From positions 1 to 55,529 of the forward strand of contig CANQXK010000015.1 in assembly GCA_947627715.1 (NCBI GenBank): a stretch of DNA of 55,529 nt. Direction: 5' to 3'. This document shows, one piece after another, positions 40,822-48,927 of the stretch; the first letter of the stretch is position 1; the number at the start of each line of letters is the position of its first letter. Source of the stretch: an uncultured Oscillospiraceae bacterium. Lineage in GTDB: Bacteria; Bacillota; Clostridia; Oscillospirales; Oscillospiraceae. A model generated the notes under the pieces. That model made no database searches. It had not been told where the DNA came from and worked only from the letters and a program-made list of their open reading frames with translations. A program made the translations under genes and the position numbers.

Positions 40822-41688
40822 ATGCCTCTTACGCTTTTGAGAGGGCGAAGCGCCTGCCCCCGCGCCCCGGAGGCCCCTCCCGGCGCGGACGACGCGGCGC
40901 TGACAGACGCCTATCTGCGCTTTTTTGAGCGCGAGGCCCGCTGGCCGGGCCGCAGAGCGGAGACGGACCTCATCGGGACGGGTCCCGGTGTGAGCGTGGA
41001 ACGCTCCCTGCAGATCGCCGTCCGGGCCGCCAGCATTTTTCTCCGGGGCCGCGAGGCGGACATCACCATCTACGTGCCGGAGTCCCAGCGGCTGGAGCAG
41101 GCCTTCGCCACGCAGCTCAGCGCGTACATCGCCCAGCGGTACACCGGCTCCGGGCCGTGCGGCGGGCTGTTTGGGACGCCCTATAGCCGAATGCCCCCCG
41201 CCCCGCCCCCCGGCGAGGTCTCGGTGGACGCGGCCCCCTCCCCCGCGGCGGACCGGCCTTCTGCGGCGCGAAAAATCTCCTATACCGCCCCGCTCCGGGC
41301 CGTGCCGAAGAGGGCGGAAAGCCTTGAGGATATGCTCCGGGCCGCCGACGCAGGCTTTTCCGAGACGCTTCTGCGGCTCATCGACGAGAGCGGCGAAAAG
41401 GACGCGGACGTATATAAGCGGGCCAACATCGACAGGAAGCTCTTCTCCAAGATCCGCTCAAACGCCCATTACCGTCCGTCAAAGGCCACGGCGCTGGCCC
41501 TCGCCGTGGCGCTGAGGCTCGACCTGGACGGGACGCGGGACCTGATAGGCCGCGCCGGGTATACGCTGACCCACGCCAGCGTCAGCGACATCATCGTGGA
41601 GTACTTTATCGTCAACGGAAAGTACGACATCTTTGAGCTGAACGAGACGCTCTTCGCCTACGACCAGCCCCTCCTGGGCGGCGCGTAA
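40822..41688 (+). CDS. Macro-domain-like remnant fused to HTH-like C-terminal module
   Basis: In this 288-residue protein, residues about 40-110 (GVSVERSLQIAVRAASIFLR, ITIYVPESQRLEQAF) look like the end of a macro domain, but the ADP-ribose-binding loops are missing. After a Pro-Ala linker, the last 120 residues form a compact module: ETLLRLIDESGEKDADVYKR, RKLFSKIRSNAHYRPSKATA, LALAVALRLDLDGTRDLIGR and the ending ELNETLFAYDQPLLG. I recall this module at the C-terminus of clostridial macro-domain proteins; its helices resemble an XRE-type HTH. GGGGGTGA precedes the ATG. It follows bcp closely. Function is not known. Confidence 0.55.
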   Translation: MPLTLLRGRSACPRAPEAPPGADDAALTDAYLRFFEREARWPGRRAETDLIGTGPGVSVERSLQIAVRAASIFLRGREADITIYVPESQRLEQAFATQLSAYIAQRYTGSGPCGGLFGTPYSRMPPAPPPGEVSVDAAPSPAADRPSAARKISYTAPLRAVPKRAESLEDMLRAADAGFSETLLRLIDESGEKDADVYKRANIDRKLFSKIRSNAHYRPSKATALALAVALRLDLDGTRDLIGRAGYTLTHASVSDIIVEYFIVNGKYDIFELNETLFAYDQPLLGGA

Positions 41689-41854
41689 GTAAGGGTGGCG
41701 CAAGGGGTCCCCGCGCGGCTGTCGCCGCGTGGGGAGAGGAGGAGCGGACCTGGCGCCTGAGGAGTGAGGCGGTCGCTTTCGCGTCCGCCTCGCTCCGAGG
41801 TTAAGCCGGTCCAGCGACGACGAAATGTCGCTTGAGAAGCGACCTGCCGCCTTC

Positions 41855-41892
41855 TTTTCTTTGGTATCATGGGACCATCAAAGAAAAGGAGG
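41855..41892 (+). promoter_or_regulatory. Hairpin ending at the ribosome binding site of the VWA gene
   Basis: TTTTCTTTG (41855-41863) pairs with CAAAGAAAA (41879-41887); the very next bases are GGAGG (41888-41892). The stem could mask or expose the ribosome binding site. The 213 bases between the two genes hold several GC-rich inverted repeats but no gene. Confidence 0.45.
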
Positions 41893-41901
41893 TCATTCAA
41901 A

Positions 41902-42546
41902 ATGACAAACAACATCACTGAGCTTGTATTCATCCTTGACCGCAGCGGCTCCATGGCCGGGCTTGTGAGCGACACCATCGGCGGGTTCAACTCCATGCTG
42001 GACAAGCAGAAGAAGGAGGCCGGGGAGGCCCTGGTGACCACGGTGCTCTTCGATCACGAGACGGTCACCATCCACGACAGGCTCCCCATCGGCCAGGTCC
42101 CGGAGCTGACGGGCAGGGAGTACTGCGTCCGGGGGTCCACGGCGCTTCTTGACGCGGTGGGCAAGACCGTGGAGCACATCTCCCAGATTCACAAGTACAT
42201 CCGCCCTGAGGACGTGCCGGGAAAGACCATGATCGTCATCACCACCGACGGGCTGGAGAACGCCAGCCGCGAGTACAGCTATGACAAGGTACGCGCGCTC
42301 ATCGAGGAAAAGACGAAGGCCGGGTGGGAATTTATCTTCCTGGGGGCGAACATCGACGCCGCCAGGGAGGCCGCGCGGTTCGGCATTCAGGCGGACCGGG
42401 CCGTCCGCTACAAGTCCGACAGCGAGGGCACGGCGCTGAACTATGACGTCATCTCCCAGGCCGTGTCCTCCGTGCGCTCCTGCGGCGCCGTGTCGCCCAA
42501 ATGGAAGGCGCGGATCGAGGAAGACGTGAAAAAAAGAGGCAACTGA
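41902..42546 (+). CDS. VWA domain-containing protein
   Basis: This 214-residue soluble protein is one von Willebrand factor A domain. The MIDAS motif DxSxS is complete at D13, S15, S17 (FILDRSGSM), with T near STALLDAVG and D in VITTDGLENAS as further ligands. It probably mediates metal-dependent protein contacts in the cytoplasm; no signal peptide is present. AAAGGAGG and a nine-base spacer precede the ATG at 41902. The function of single-domain VWA proteins of this type is not known. Confidence 0.87.
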   Translation: MTNNITELVFILDRSGSMAGLVSDTIGGFNSMLDKQKKEAGEALVTTVLFDHETVTIHDRLPIGQVPELTGREYCVRGSTALLDAVGKTVEHISQIHKYIRPEDVPGKTMIVITTDGLENASREYSYDKVRALIEEKTKAGWEFIFLGANIDAAREAARFGIQADRAVRYKSDSEGTALNYDVISQAVSSVRSCGAVSPKWKARIEEDVKKRGN

Positions 42547-42559
42547 CGGCTTTTCCAGC

Positions 42560-42587
42560 ATACACTCCCCCGTGAGGGGGAGTGTAT
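42560..42587 (+). promoter_or_regulatory. Hairpin masking the ribosome binding site of the next gene
   Basis: ATACACTCCCCC (42560-42571) pairs fully with GGGGGAGTGTAT (42576-42587) across GTGA. The 3' arm contains the GGGGGAG that serves the ATG at 42591. It may act as the VWA-gene terminator, but no U-tract follows, so translational control is as likely. Confidence 0.6.
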
Positions 42588-42590
42588 GTT

Positions 42591-43397
42591 ATGTTGGGGC
42601 TGATTTCCGCTGAAAGCGTTCAGGGGCGGCGGTGCGCCTTTTCCCTTTCCGCGCCTGAGCCGCTGGGGATGGGGTGCCTGTGGGCGCAGGTCCAAATCGG
42701 CCAGAGGGCGCGGGACCGGCGCGTGGGGCGGTGTCTTTTGGCGTGCGCGCAGCGGCTGGAGGCGCTCAGGGCGCGGCGGGTGGTGTTCGCGGAGGGGTTC
42801 CCCTATCGCCCGTTCTTTTTGGAGCGGGGGTTCGACGAGGCCGGGTGCGAGGAGCTTCTGGCCCAGAAGGCTGGGGAGATCGCGGCGGCGGGAGCGGCGG
42901 GGCATGAGCGGGCGCTTCTCTCCACCCCGCGGGCCGACGGACCCAGCGCCCGGGCGGTCCGGGAGCTTGTGCGGCGGTTCCGCTACCTCCTGATAGACGC
43001 GCCGGAGGGGACCTTTGAGATCCTGGAGGAGGTCTGCGGCGAGTACGGCGTGACGCCGGAGCGGATGGGGCCGGGGCGGTTTGCCGATGTGGACGCGGCG
43101 GTCTTTATGGCCCGGCCCGCGCGGCCCGTGTATGCCAGCGCCCGGTGCGCCGCCCTCTTTGTCCGGGGCGGGCGGGAGCTGATGCTGGGGGGCCGGGAGA
43201 TCGCCCAGGCGTCCTTCTCCCTGCCCGCCCGCCGCGCCTTCCAACTGCCCTTCCCCGCCGCGCCCATCCTCTCCGCCGCCCTCTCCTGCGGCCGCATCGC
43301 CCCCTCCGACGTGCAGGTGGCGGCCGCCGGGGACGGAATTTCCTATAAATCCGGGGCATCTCTTGACAAAACGGGGAAAAATCTCTATAATGTGTAA
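42591..43397 (+). CDS. Conserved-looking hypothetical protein
   Basis: This 268-residue Arg- and Ala-rich soluble protein has a possible Rossmann-like core (RRFRYLLIDAPEGTFEILEE, VCGEYGVTPERMGPGRFADV). No family is recognised. The GTG at 42582 is possible, but GGGGGAG lies eight bases before the ATG at 42591. The last 12 codons contain a perfect SigA promoter for greA, so the C-terminus may be under double constraint. The gene's context next to greA-lysS gives no hint of function. Confidence 0.65.
   Translation: MLGLISAESVQGRRCAFSLSAPEPLGMGCLWAQVQIGQRARDRRVGRCLLACAQRLEALRARRVVFAEGFPYRPFFLERGFDEAGCEELLAQKAGEIAAAGAAGHERALLSTPRADGPSARAVRELVRRFRYLLIDAPEGTFEILEEVCGEYGVTPERMGPGRFADVDAAVFMARPARPVYASARCAALFVRGGRELMLGGREIAQASFSLPARRAFQLPFPAAPILSAALSCGRIAPSDVQVAAAGDGISYKSGASLDKTGKNLYNV
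43363..43391 (+). promoter_or_regulatory. SigA promoter of greA-lysS, inside the upstream gene
   Basis: TTGACA (43363-43368), a 17-base spacer and TATAAT (43386-43391) lie within the end of the preceding ORF. The leader of about 137 bases to the greA start is GC-rich and can form hairpins (around 43440-43470). Confidence 0.82.
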
Positions 43398-43534
43398 GAT
43401 TATTGGGCCGGGGACCGGGTCCGCGCTTCAACGGCACACGGGCCGGCTCGCCCGCCGCAGGGCGGAGAAGGCGGCAAGGTCCCTCCTGCGCTGACGCCGG
43501 GGGCGTAAAATATACCTTTAAGGAGTGTTCAGGT

Positions 43535-44011
43535 ATGGCAGAATCCAACAGGTACAGAATGAGCCATCAGAGGCTTGAGGAGATCAAGGCGGAGCTTCAC
43601 TATATGCAGACCGTCCGCGAGAAGGAAGTGGCCGAGCAGATCAAGGAGGCTAGGTCTTTCGGAGACCTCTCCGAGAACTCCGAGTACGACGAGGCCAAGA
43701 CCGAGCAGGGCAAGCTCTACTCCCGCATCGCCGAGTTCCAGGATCTCATCGAGCACGCCGTCATCGTGGAGGAGAGCGACGACCTTGACAAGGTGGGGAT
43801 CGGCAGCATCGTCACCGTCAGTGAGGTGGAGAGCAAGACCACCTACCGCTACAAGATTGTGGGTTCCCAGGAGGCCAACCCCATGGAGGGGAAGATCTCC
43901 GACGACTCCCCCTTCGGCAAGGCCCTCTACGGGCACGCCGCCGGCGAGGTGGTGGACGTGGAGGCCCCTGCGGGGACCATCCAGTACGAGATCCTTGTCA
44001 TAGAGAAATAA
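43535..44011 (+). CDS. greA: Transcription elongation factor GreA
   Basis: This 158-residue factor rescues backtracked RNA polymerase by stimulating transcript cleavage. The N-terminal coiled coil (about 8-75) carries the acidic tip GDLSENSEYDEAK, and the C-terminal FKBP-like domain includes ISDDSPFGKALYGHAAGEVV. Length is normal. AAGGAG precedes the ATG at 43535. It lies 71 bases before lysS and is probably co-transcribed with it. Confidence 0.96.
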   Translation: MAESNRYRMSHQRLEEIKAELHYMQTVREKEVAEQIKEARSFGDLSENSEYDEAKTEQGKLYSRIAEFQDLIEHAVIVEESDDLDKVGIGSIVTVSEVESKTTYRYKIVGSQEANPMEGKISDDSPFGKALYGHAAGEVVDVEAPAGTIQYEILVIEK

Positions 44012-44082
44012 CGTTCAACGTTCCCCTCTCAGGCCGCCGCTCCGGCGGCCCACTTCCCATTCAGATGAAGGAGATTCAGAAG

Positions 44083-45582
44083 ATGCCAGACGTCATTGCC
44101 ACACAAAACGGGGAGCCGGATCTCTCCGAGATTCTCAAGGTCCGCCGGGACAAGCTCAGCGCCCTGCAGAGCGAGGGCCGGGACCCCTTTACCGTCACCA
44201 AATTCCAGCGGACCGCCTTCAGCGAGGAGATCCGGGGGGACTACGATTCCTTTGAGAACCGGCACGTCGCCGTGGCCGGCAGGGTCATGGCCAAGCGCGG
44301 CATGGGCAAGGCCATCTTCGCCGACCTCCAGGATGCGAAGGGCCGCATCCAGATCTACATCCGCGCCGACTCTGTGACGCCGGAGGAGTTCGCCGACTTC
44401 CGCAAGGTGGACGTGGGCGACATCGTGGGGGCGGAGGGCTATGTTTTCCGCACCAAAATGGGGGAGATCTCCGTCCACTGCGAAAAGACGCAGCTCCTGT
44501 CCAAGTCTCTAAGGCCGCTGCCGGAGAAGTTCCACGGCCTCACGGACAAGGAGATCCGTTACCGCCAGCGGTACGTGGACCTGATCGTGAATCCCGAAGT
44601 GAAGCGGACCTTTGAGCTGCGCTCAAAATTCATCAAGTTCATCCGGGACTACATGGACGGCCGCGGGTACATCGAGGTGGAGACCCCCGTGCTCAACACC
44701 TTGGCCGGGGGCGCGGCGGCGCGGCCCTTTGTCACCCACCACAACACCCTGGACATCGATATGTATATGCGCATCGCCACGGAGCTGCCCTTGAAGCGCC
44801 TCATCGTGGGCGGCATGGAGCGGGTCTATGAGATCGGCCGCATCTTTCGCAACGAGGGCATGGACACCAAGCACAACCCGGAGTTCACCACCATCGAGCT
44901 TTACGAGGCGTATGCCAATCTCTTTGACATGATGGACATCGCCGAGGGCATCCTCTCCGGCGCGGCCCAGAAGCTCCTGGGGGGCTATCACGTCACGTGG
45001 CAGGGGGAGGACATCGACCTTGCCCCCGGCTGGCGGCGGCTCACCATGGTGGACGCGGTGCGCGAATATGTGGGCGTGGACTTCGGCACCGTCTCCGATG
45101 ACGGGGAGGCCGTGGCGCTGGCCCGTTCCGTGGGCGTGGAGCTGGCCCCCACCGCCGACAGGACCTGGGGCAGCGCCCTCTACGCCTGCTTCGATCAGAA
45201 GGTGGAGGAACAGCTTATCCAGCCCACCTTTATCACCATGTACCCGGTGGAGGTGTCGCCGCTGACAAAGCGCAGCCCTTCAGACCCCCGCCTTACCGAG
45301 CGGTTTGAGCTTTTCATCTGCCGCAGCGAGATGGCCAACGCCTACTCGGAGCTTAACGACCCCATCGACCAGCGCGCCCGCTTCATGAAGCAGCTGGAGC
45401 TTAGGGACCGGGGCGACGACGAGACGGAGATGCTGGACGAGGACTTCCTCACCGCTTTGGAGTACGGTATGCCCCCCACGGGCGGCATGGGCATGGGCAT
45501 CGACCGCTGCGCCATGCTCCTCACAGGCTCGGACTCCATACGGGACGTGATCTTGTTCCCCACGATGAAACCGACGGAGTGA
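44083..45582 (+). CDS. lysS: Lysine--tRNA ligase (class II)
   Basis: This 499-residue enzyme charges tRNA-Lys. An OB-fold anticodon-binding domain lies at about 55-165 (VAVAGRVMAKRGMGKAIFAD). Class II motif 2 is RVYEIGRIFRNEG and motif 3 GGMGMGIDRCAML. The ATG at 44065 is followed by the AAGGAG that serves the ATG at 44083, so the latter is the start. No T-box leader is visible. A terminator follows immediately. Confidence 0.96.
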   Translation: MPDVIATQNGEPDLSEILKVRRDKLSALQSEGRDPFTVTKFQRTAFSEEIRGDYDSFENRHVAVAGRVMAKRGMGKAIFADLQDAKGRIQIYIRADSVTPEEFADFRKVDVGDIVGAEGYVFRTKMGEISVHCEKTQLLSKSLRPLPEKFHGLTDKEIRYRQRYVDLIVNPEVKRTFELRSKFIKFIRDYMDGRGYIEVETPVLNTLAGGAAARPFVTHHNTLDIDMYMRIATELPLKRLIVGGMERVYEIGRIFRNEGMDTKHNPEFTTIELYEAYANLFDMMDIAEGILSGAAQKLLGGYHVTWQGEDIDLAPGWRRLTMVDAVREYVGVDFGTVSDDGEAVALARSVGVELAPTADRTWGSALYACFDQKVEEQLIQPTFITMYPVEVSPLTKRSPSDPRLTERFELFICRSEMANAYSELNDPIDQRARFMKQLELRDRGDDETEMLDEDFLTALEYGMPPTGGMGMGIDRCAMLLTGSDSIRDVILFPTMKPTE

Positions 45583-45593
45583 CAGACATACAA

Positions 45594-45624
45594 AAAAGCC
45601 TTGAGAAATCAAGGCTTTTCTTTA
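45594..45624 (+). terminator. Rho-independent terminator of lysS
   Basis: AAAAGCCTTGA (45594-45604), a GAAA loop and TCAAGGCTTTT (45609-45619) are followed by CTTT. It starts 12 bases after the lysS stop. Confidence 0.88.
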
Positions 45625-45671
45625 AACGGGCCTTTGAACGAAAAGAAACAATTACAGGAGGATCGGGTCAT

Positions 45672-45902
45672 ATGAAACGAGCGATCATTGGTGGTTTTGT
45701 CGCCTTGATTGGAAGCATTTGGTCTCTTGCTGTTATTATATCAGCCAATAACTATACAATAGACGGATGGACAACGCCGCCTGGAAAGCTGTTGACGCAA
45801 ATTGCGCAATCAAACCTTATGCTGTGGTTTGCCGTTTCGATCATATTGGTGCTTTTGGGGATGATACTGATGGCTGTTGAGTTTTTCAGGAAGGATAAAT
45901 GA
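45672..45902 (+). CDS. Small two-helix membrane protein
   Basis: This 76-residue protein has two hydrophobic helices, at about 3-25 (AIIGGFVALIGSIWSLAVII) and 48-70 (LMLWFAVSIILVLLGMILMA), with a short outer loop. No family is recognised. AGGAGG lies ten bases before the ATG at 45672. Base use is AT-richer than lysS and ftsX. The following 229 bases hold no gene. Confidence 0.7.
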   Translation: MKRAIIGGFVALIGSIWSLAVIISANNYTIDGWTTPPGKLLTQIAQSNLMLWFAVSIILVLLGMILMAVEFFRKDK

Positions 45903-46078
45903 AAACCCGTTTGTCGGGCTGATAATCGTTAAGCGTCGGTTCTGGAATGGCTTTTTCGGCTCTTAAAACAGCAGACAACTAACAGAAAAAAACTGCCCTA
46001 ATTTCGGCAGGATCGATCCTGTTTCATCGCGATTCGGCAGCTTCCCATCCGCTGGACCGGCGAGATTTTTAAAACATT

Positions 46079-46112
46079 AAAAAGGCCGGGGACGAGTCCC
46101 CGGCCTTTTGGT
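46079..46112. terminator. Terminator of the cell-division operon
   Basis: AAAAAGGCCGGGGA (46079-46092) pairs with TCCCCGGCCTTTT (46097-46109). On the minus strand T5 follows the stem, ending the M23 hydrolase gene; it may work in both directions. Confidence 0.8.
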
Positions 46113-46131
46113 TTATTCCACGATTTATGAC

Positions 46132-47337
46132 TTATGACCGCACCACGTAGGTGGAGGAATCGAAGAACTGCAGGGGGTTGATGCGGTTGCCGTTCTCCCA
46201 GATCTCGAAGTGGAGGTGCGGGCCGTTGACGATGCCGGTGGCCCCGGAGAGGCCGATGAGGTCGCCCCGGCTGACCACGTCTCCCACGCTCTTCAGCCGC
46301 TTGGACATATGGCCGTAGAGGGAGCAGTAGCCGTTGCCGTGGTCGATGACGATGAAGTTGCCGTAGGAGCTGGAATAGGCGGATTTGATGACGGTGCCGG
46401 TGTCGGTGGCGTAGATATTCGCGCCGGTGAGGGCCTTCAGATCGACGCCGCCGTGGTTGGTGGACGCGCCGGGGATGCCGGTGTTGCGCCCGCCCCAGCC
46501 GGAGGTGACCACGTTGGAGTCCACCGGCCACAGGAACCGGCCTGTGCCCTTGACACGCTGGGAGGCCTCGTACTCCCGCTGCATCTGGATGATCTCGTCC
46601 TTGAGCTTGTCCTCATCCGCCCGCTTTTCGTCGTAGACCTTCTGATACTCGTCTATGTTGTTCTGGAGCTGGATGATGAGGTCGGTGGCCTCCTGCTGCT
46701 CCACCTCAAGGTCGGCCTGGGCCTGCTTCTGCTCCTCACGCTTGGACTCCATGTCCGCCTTGACGCTCTCAAGGGTCGCCTTGGCGTTCTCGGTGGCCTT
46801 GCGGGCGGACACCAACTGCTCGTATATGGTCTCGTCATGGTCCATGATGGAGGAGATCATGTCGATGCGGGAGAGCATATCCGCGAAGTCCCTGGCGCCG
46901 AAGATGATGGCGTAATAGGAGACGGTGCCGTTCTCCTCCATGGCGCGGATGCGGGTCTTGTAAAGCTCCCACTGGGCGTCCTCCTCAGCCTGGCGCTGCT
47001 CCACCTCTTCCTGCTTCTCCTGGATATAGACGCCGTACTGCTCGATCTGGGCGGAGAGGTTCTCAATGACGGAGATGGTCAGCTCGATGCGCTGGTCCAA
47101 AATCTTCTTCTGGGCCACGATCTGGGACTGCTGGTACTCCAGGGAGTTGATCTGGCTGAGGACCTCCTTCTGCTGTTGGCGAAGGCCGGCCAGCTCCTCC
47201 TGGAGGCTCTCGATCTCCTCCTTGGTGACGGCGCCCGCGGTGGAGGCGAGGATGCTCACCAGCACCGACGCGGCCATGAGGACCGCCAGGACCACGCACA
47301 TGAGGCGGATGAAAAATTTCTGAGATTTGTTGCTCAT
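46132..47337 (-). CDS. EnvC/PcsB-like murein hydrolase with M23 domain
   Basis: This 401-residue exported protein has a signal peptide (FIRLMCVVLAVLMAASVLVS, ending near 38), a long coiled coil at about 40-260, and a C-terminal M23 metallopeptidase domain at about 290-385. The zinc ligands lie in NHGGVDL and GPHLHFEI. Position right after ftsEX fits the role of a septal peptidoglycan hydrolase, or hydrolase activator, controlled from inside by FtsEX. A complete set of zinc ligands suggests true hydrolase activity. GGAGG precedes the ATG at 47337; the TTG at 47343 lies inside the spacer. Confidence 0.9.
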   Translation of the reverse strand: MSNKSQKFFIRLMCVVLAVLMAASVLVSILASTAGAVTKEEIESLQEELAGLRQQQKEVLSQINSLEYQQSQIVAQKKILDQRIELTISVIENLSAQIEQYGVYIQEKQEEVEQRQAEEDAQWELYKTRIRAMEENGTVSYYAIIFGARDFADMLSRIDMISSIMDHDETIYEQLVSARKATENAKATLESVKADMESKREEQKQAQADLEVEQQEATDLIIQLQNNIDEYQKVYDEKRADEDKLKDEIIQMQREYEASQRVKGTGRFLWPVDSNVVTSGWGGRNTGIPGASTNHGGVDLKALTGANIYATDTGTVIKSAYSSSYGNFIVIDHGNGYCSLYGHMSKRLKSVGDVVSRGDLIGLSGATGIVNGPHLHFEIWENGNRINPLQFFDSSTYVVRS

Positions 47338-47354
47338 TGTCAATCCTCCGAAAG

Positions 47355-48245
47355 CTACACTTTCAGATAGTTCTTAATGGCGAGAAGGCTTCCGATGACG
47401 CCAACGCCCAACCCCACGACGCCGAAGGCGATCAGGATGGGGATGGAGACCTGATAGAAGGGGATCACGGTGAGGAAGGAGATCCCCGCTCCGGAGAGGA
47501 GCTGTTGCACAAGCACCTCGTAGATGCCCCACTCCAGGGTGAAGCTGACCAGCGAGCCGATCAGCCCCAAAATGAGGCCCTGCACCACGAAAGGCCAGCG
47601 GATGAAGGTGCTTGTAGCGCCCACCATCTTCATAATGGCGATCTCGTCCCGCCGCTCGAAGGTGGTGAGCTTGATGGTGTTGGACATGATAAACAGGGAG
47701 ATAACGAAGAGCACCGCCACCAGGGCGATGGAGACCAGCGTCACCACGTTGCGGATGCGCACGAAGCCCTGGCTGATCTTCAGATGGGCGCGGACCCAGT
47801 CGATCCCCGGCACATCGTTCGTCAGGCGGTTCTGGGTCTCCTCCATGAGGGAGATGTCCTCCAGGTAGACAACGTAACGGTCCCGTGTGACGGAGGCGTC
47901 AAGCCCCTCGAAGAAGCGGGGGTTCTCGTAGGTATCCACAAAGTCGTCCCACGCGGTCTCCCGCGTGACGAACACGGCGTGGTCCACGTTGGGGACGGCC
48001 TCGATGCCGGTTTTCAGCGCCTCGGCCTCCTCCCGGGACAGGGAGTCGTCCACGAAGGCCATCAGCTCGTTCTGACTCTCCATGGTGTCGATGATGTTGT
48101 CCACGTTGAAGGCCAGGAGCGTGAAGCTGCCCATGATGAGAAGGCACGCCACGATGATGCAGACGGAGGCGAAGGACATAAAGCCGTGGTTGAAGATGCT
48201 GCTGACGCCCTCACGAATGTAATATGTGAACCTGTTACCTCTCAT
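47355..48245 (-). CDS. ftsX: Permease-like cell division protein FtsX
   Basis: This 296-residue membrane protein has four transmembrane helices (first at about 22-45, SFASVCIIVACLLIMGSF; the others in the C-terminal half). A large outer loop at about 50-165 meets the hydrolase. FtsX does not transport; it passes the ATPase state of FtsE to the hydrolase. The ATG at 48245 lies inside the end of ftsE (11-base overlap). The C-terminal IMKMVGATSTFIRWPFVVQG segment is characteristic. Confidence 0.94.
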   Translation of the reverse strand: MRGNRFTYYIREGVSSIFNHGFMSFASVCIIVACLLIMGSFTLLAFNVDNIIDTMESQNELMAFVDDSLSREEAEALKTGIEAVPNVDHAVFVTRETAWDDFVDTYENPRFFEGLDASVTRDRYVVYLEDISLMEETQNRLTNDVPGIDWVRAHLKISQGFVRIRNVVTLVSIALVAVLFVISLFIMSNTIKLTTFERRDEIAIMKMVGATSTFIRWPFVVQGLILGLIGSLVSFTLEWGIYEVLVQQLLSGAGISFLTVIPFYQVSIPILIAFGVVGLGVGVIGSLLAIKNYLKV

Positions 48246-48921
48246 ACTTGTAATACCCGTCCATTCCGTCGCTGATAATCTTGCCCGCGTCGATGGCGAT
48301 GACGCGCTTTGAAAAGCTCTCCACAAGCTCCTTCTCGTGGGTGACCACAAGGACCGTGGTGCCCAGCTCGTTGATTTTCTGAAGGAGCATCATGATCTCA
48401 AGGCTTCTGGCGGGGTCCAGATTGCCCGTAGGCTCATCGGCGATGATGAGGCGCGGGTTGTTCACCAGCGCCCTTGCGATGGCGACCCGCTGCTGCTCGC
48501 CGCCGGACAGCTCCTGGGGCTTTCTCCTGGTACGGGTGTCCAGGCCCACCAGCTCCAGCACGTAGGGCACGCGGCGGCGGATCTCCTTGTTGGAGGCGCC
48601 GATGACCCGCATGGCGAAGGCCACGTTCTCATAGACCGTCTTGTCCTCGATGAGGCGGTAGTCCTGGAACACCACGCCCAAGGTGCGGCGCATATAGGGC
48701 ATTTTGGAAAAGCGCATCGCGCCCAGGTTATAGTCGTTCACCATCACCGTGCCGTCCGTGGGGGCGATCTCGCCGGTGAGGAGCTTGATGATGGTGGTCT
48801 TGCCGGAGCCGGAGGGACCCACCAGGAACACAAACTCCCCGTCCTGGATGGTGAAGCTTATGCCGCGCAGGGCCTTGGTCCCGTTCTCGTAGGACTTGAA
48901 TACGTCAGTAAATTGAACCAT
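48235..48921 (-). CDS. ftsE: Cell division ATP-binding protein FtsE
   Basis: This 228-residue ABC ATPase has Walker [10 protein letters not shown], signature LSGGEQQR, Walker [13 protein letters not shown] and switch VVTHEKE. It partners FtsX and drives septal peptidoglycan hydrolysis through the M23 protein encoded downstream. It follows the PucR/CdaR-type regulator gene by six bases, so all four genes are likely one operon. Confidence 0.95.
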   Translation of the reverse strand: MVQFTDVFKSYENGTKALRGISFTIQDGEFVFLVGPSGSGKTTIIKLLTGEIAPTDGTVMVNDYNLGAMRFSKMPYMRRTLGVVFQDYRLIEDKTVYENVAFAMRVIGASNKEIRRRVPYVLELVGLDTRTRRKPQELSGGEQQRVAIARALVNNPRLIIADEPTGNLDPARSLEIMMLLQKINELGTTVLVVTHEKELVESFSKRVIAIDAGKIISDGMDGYYKYER

Positions 48922-48927
48922 TGCCTA

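Noticed and set aside
46210-47370. 386-codon plus-strand ORF opposite the M23 hydrolase gene
   Set aside because: Its Leu/Val/Gly/Asp-rich pattern is the complement of the coiled coil, and the minus frame has full M23 motifs.
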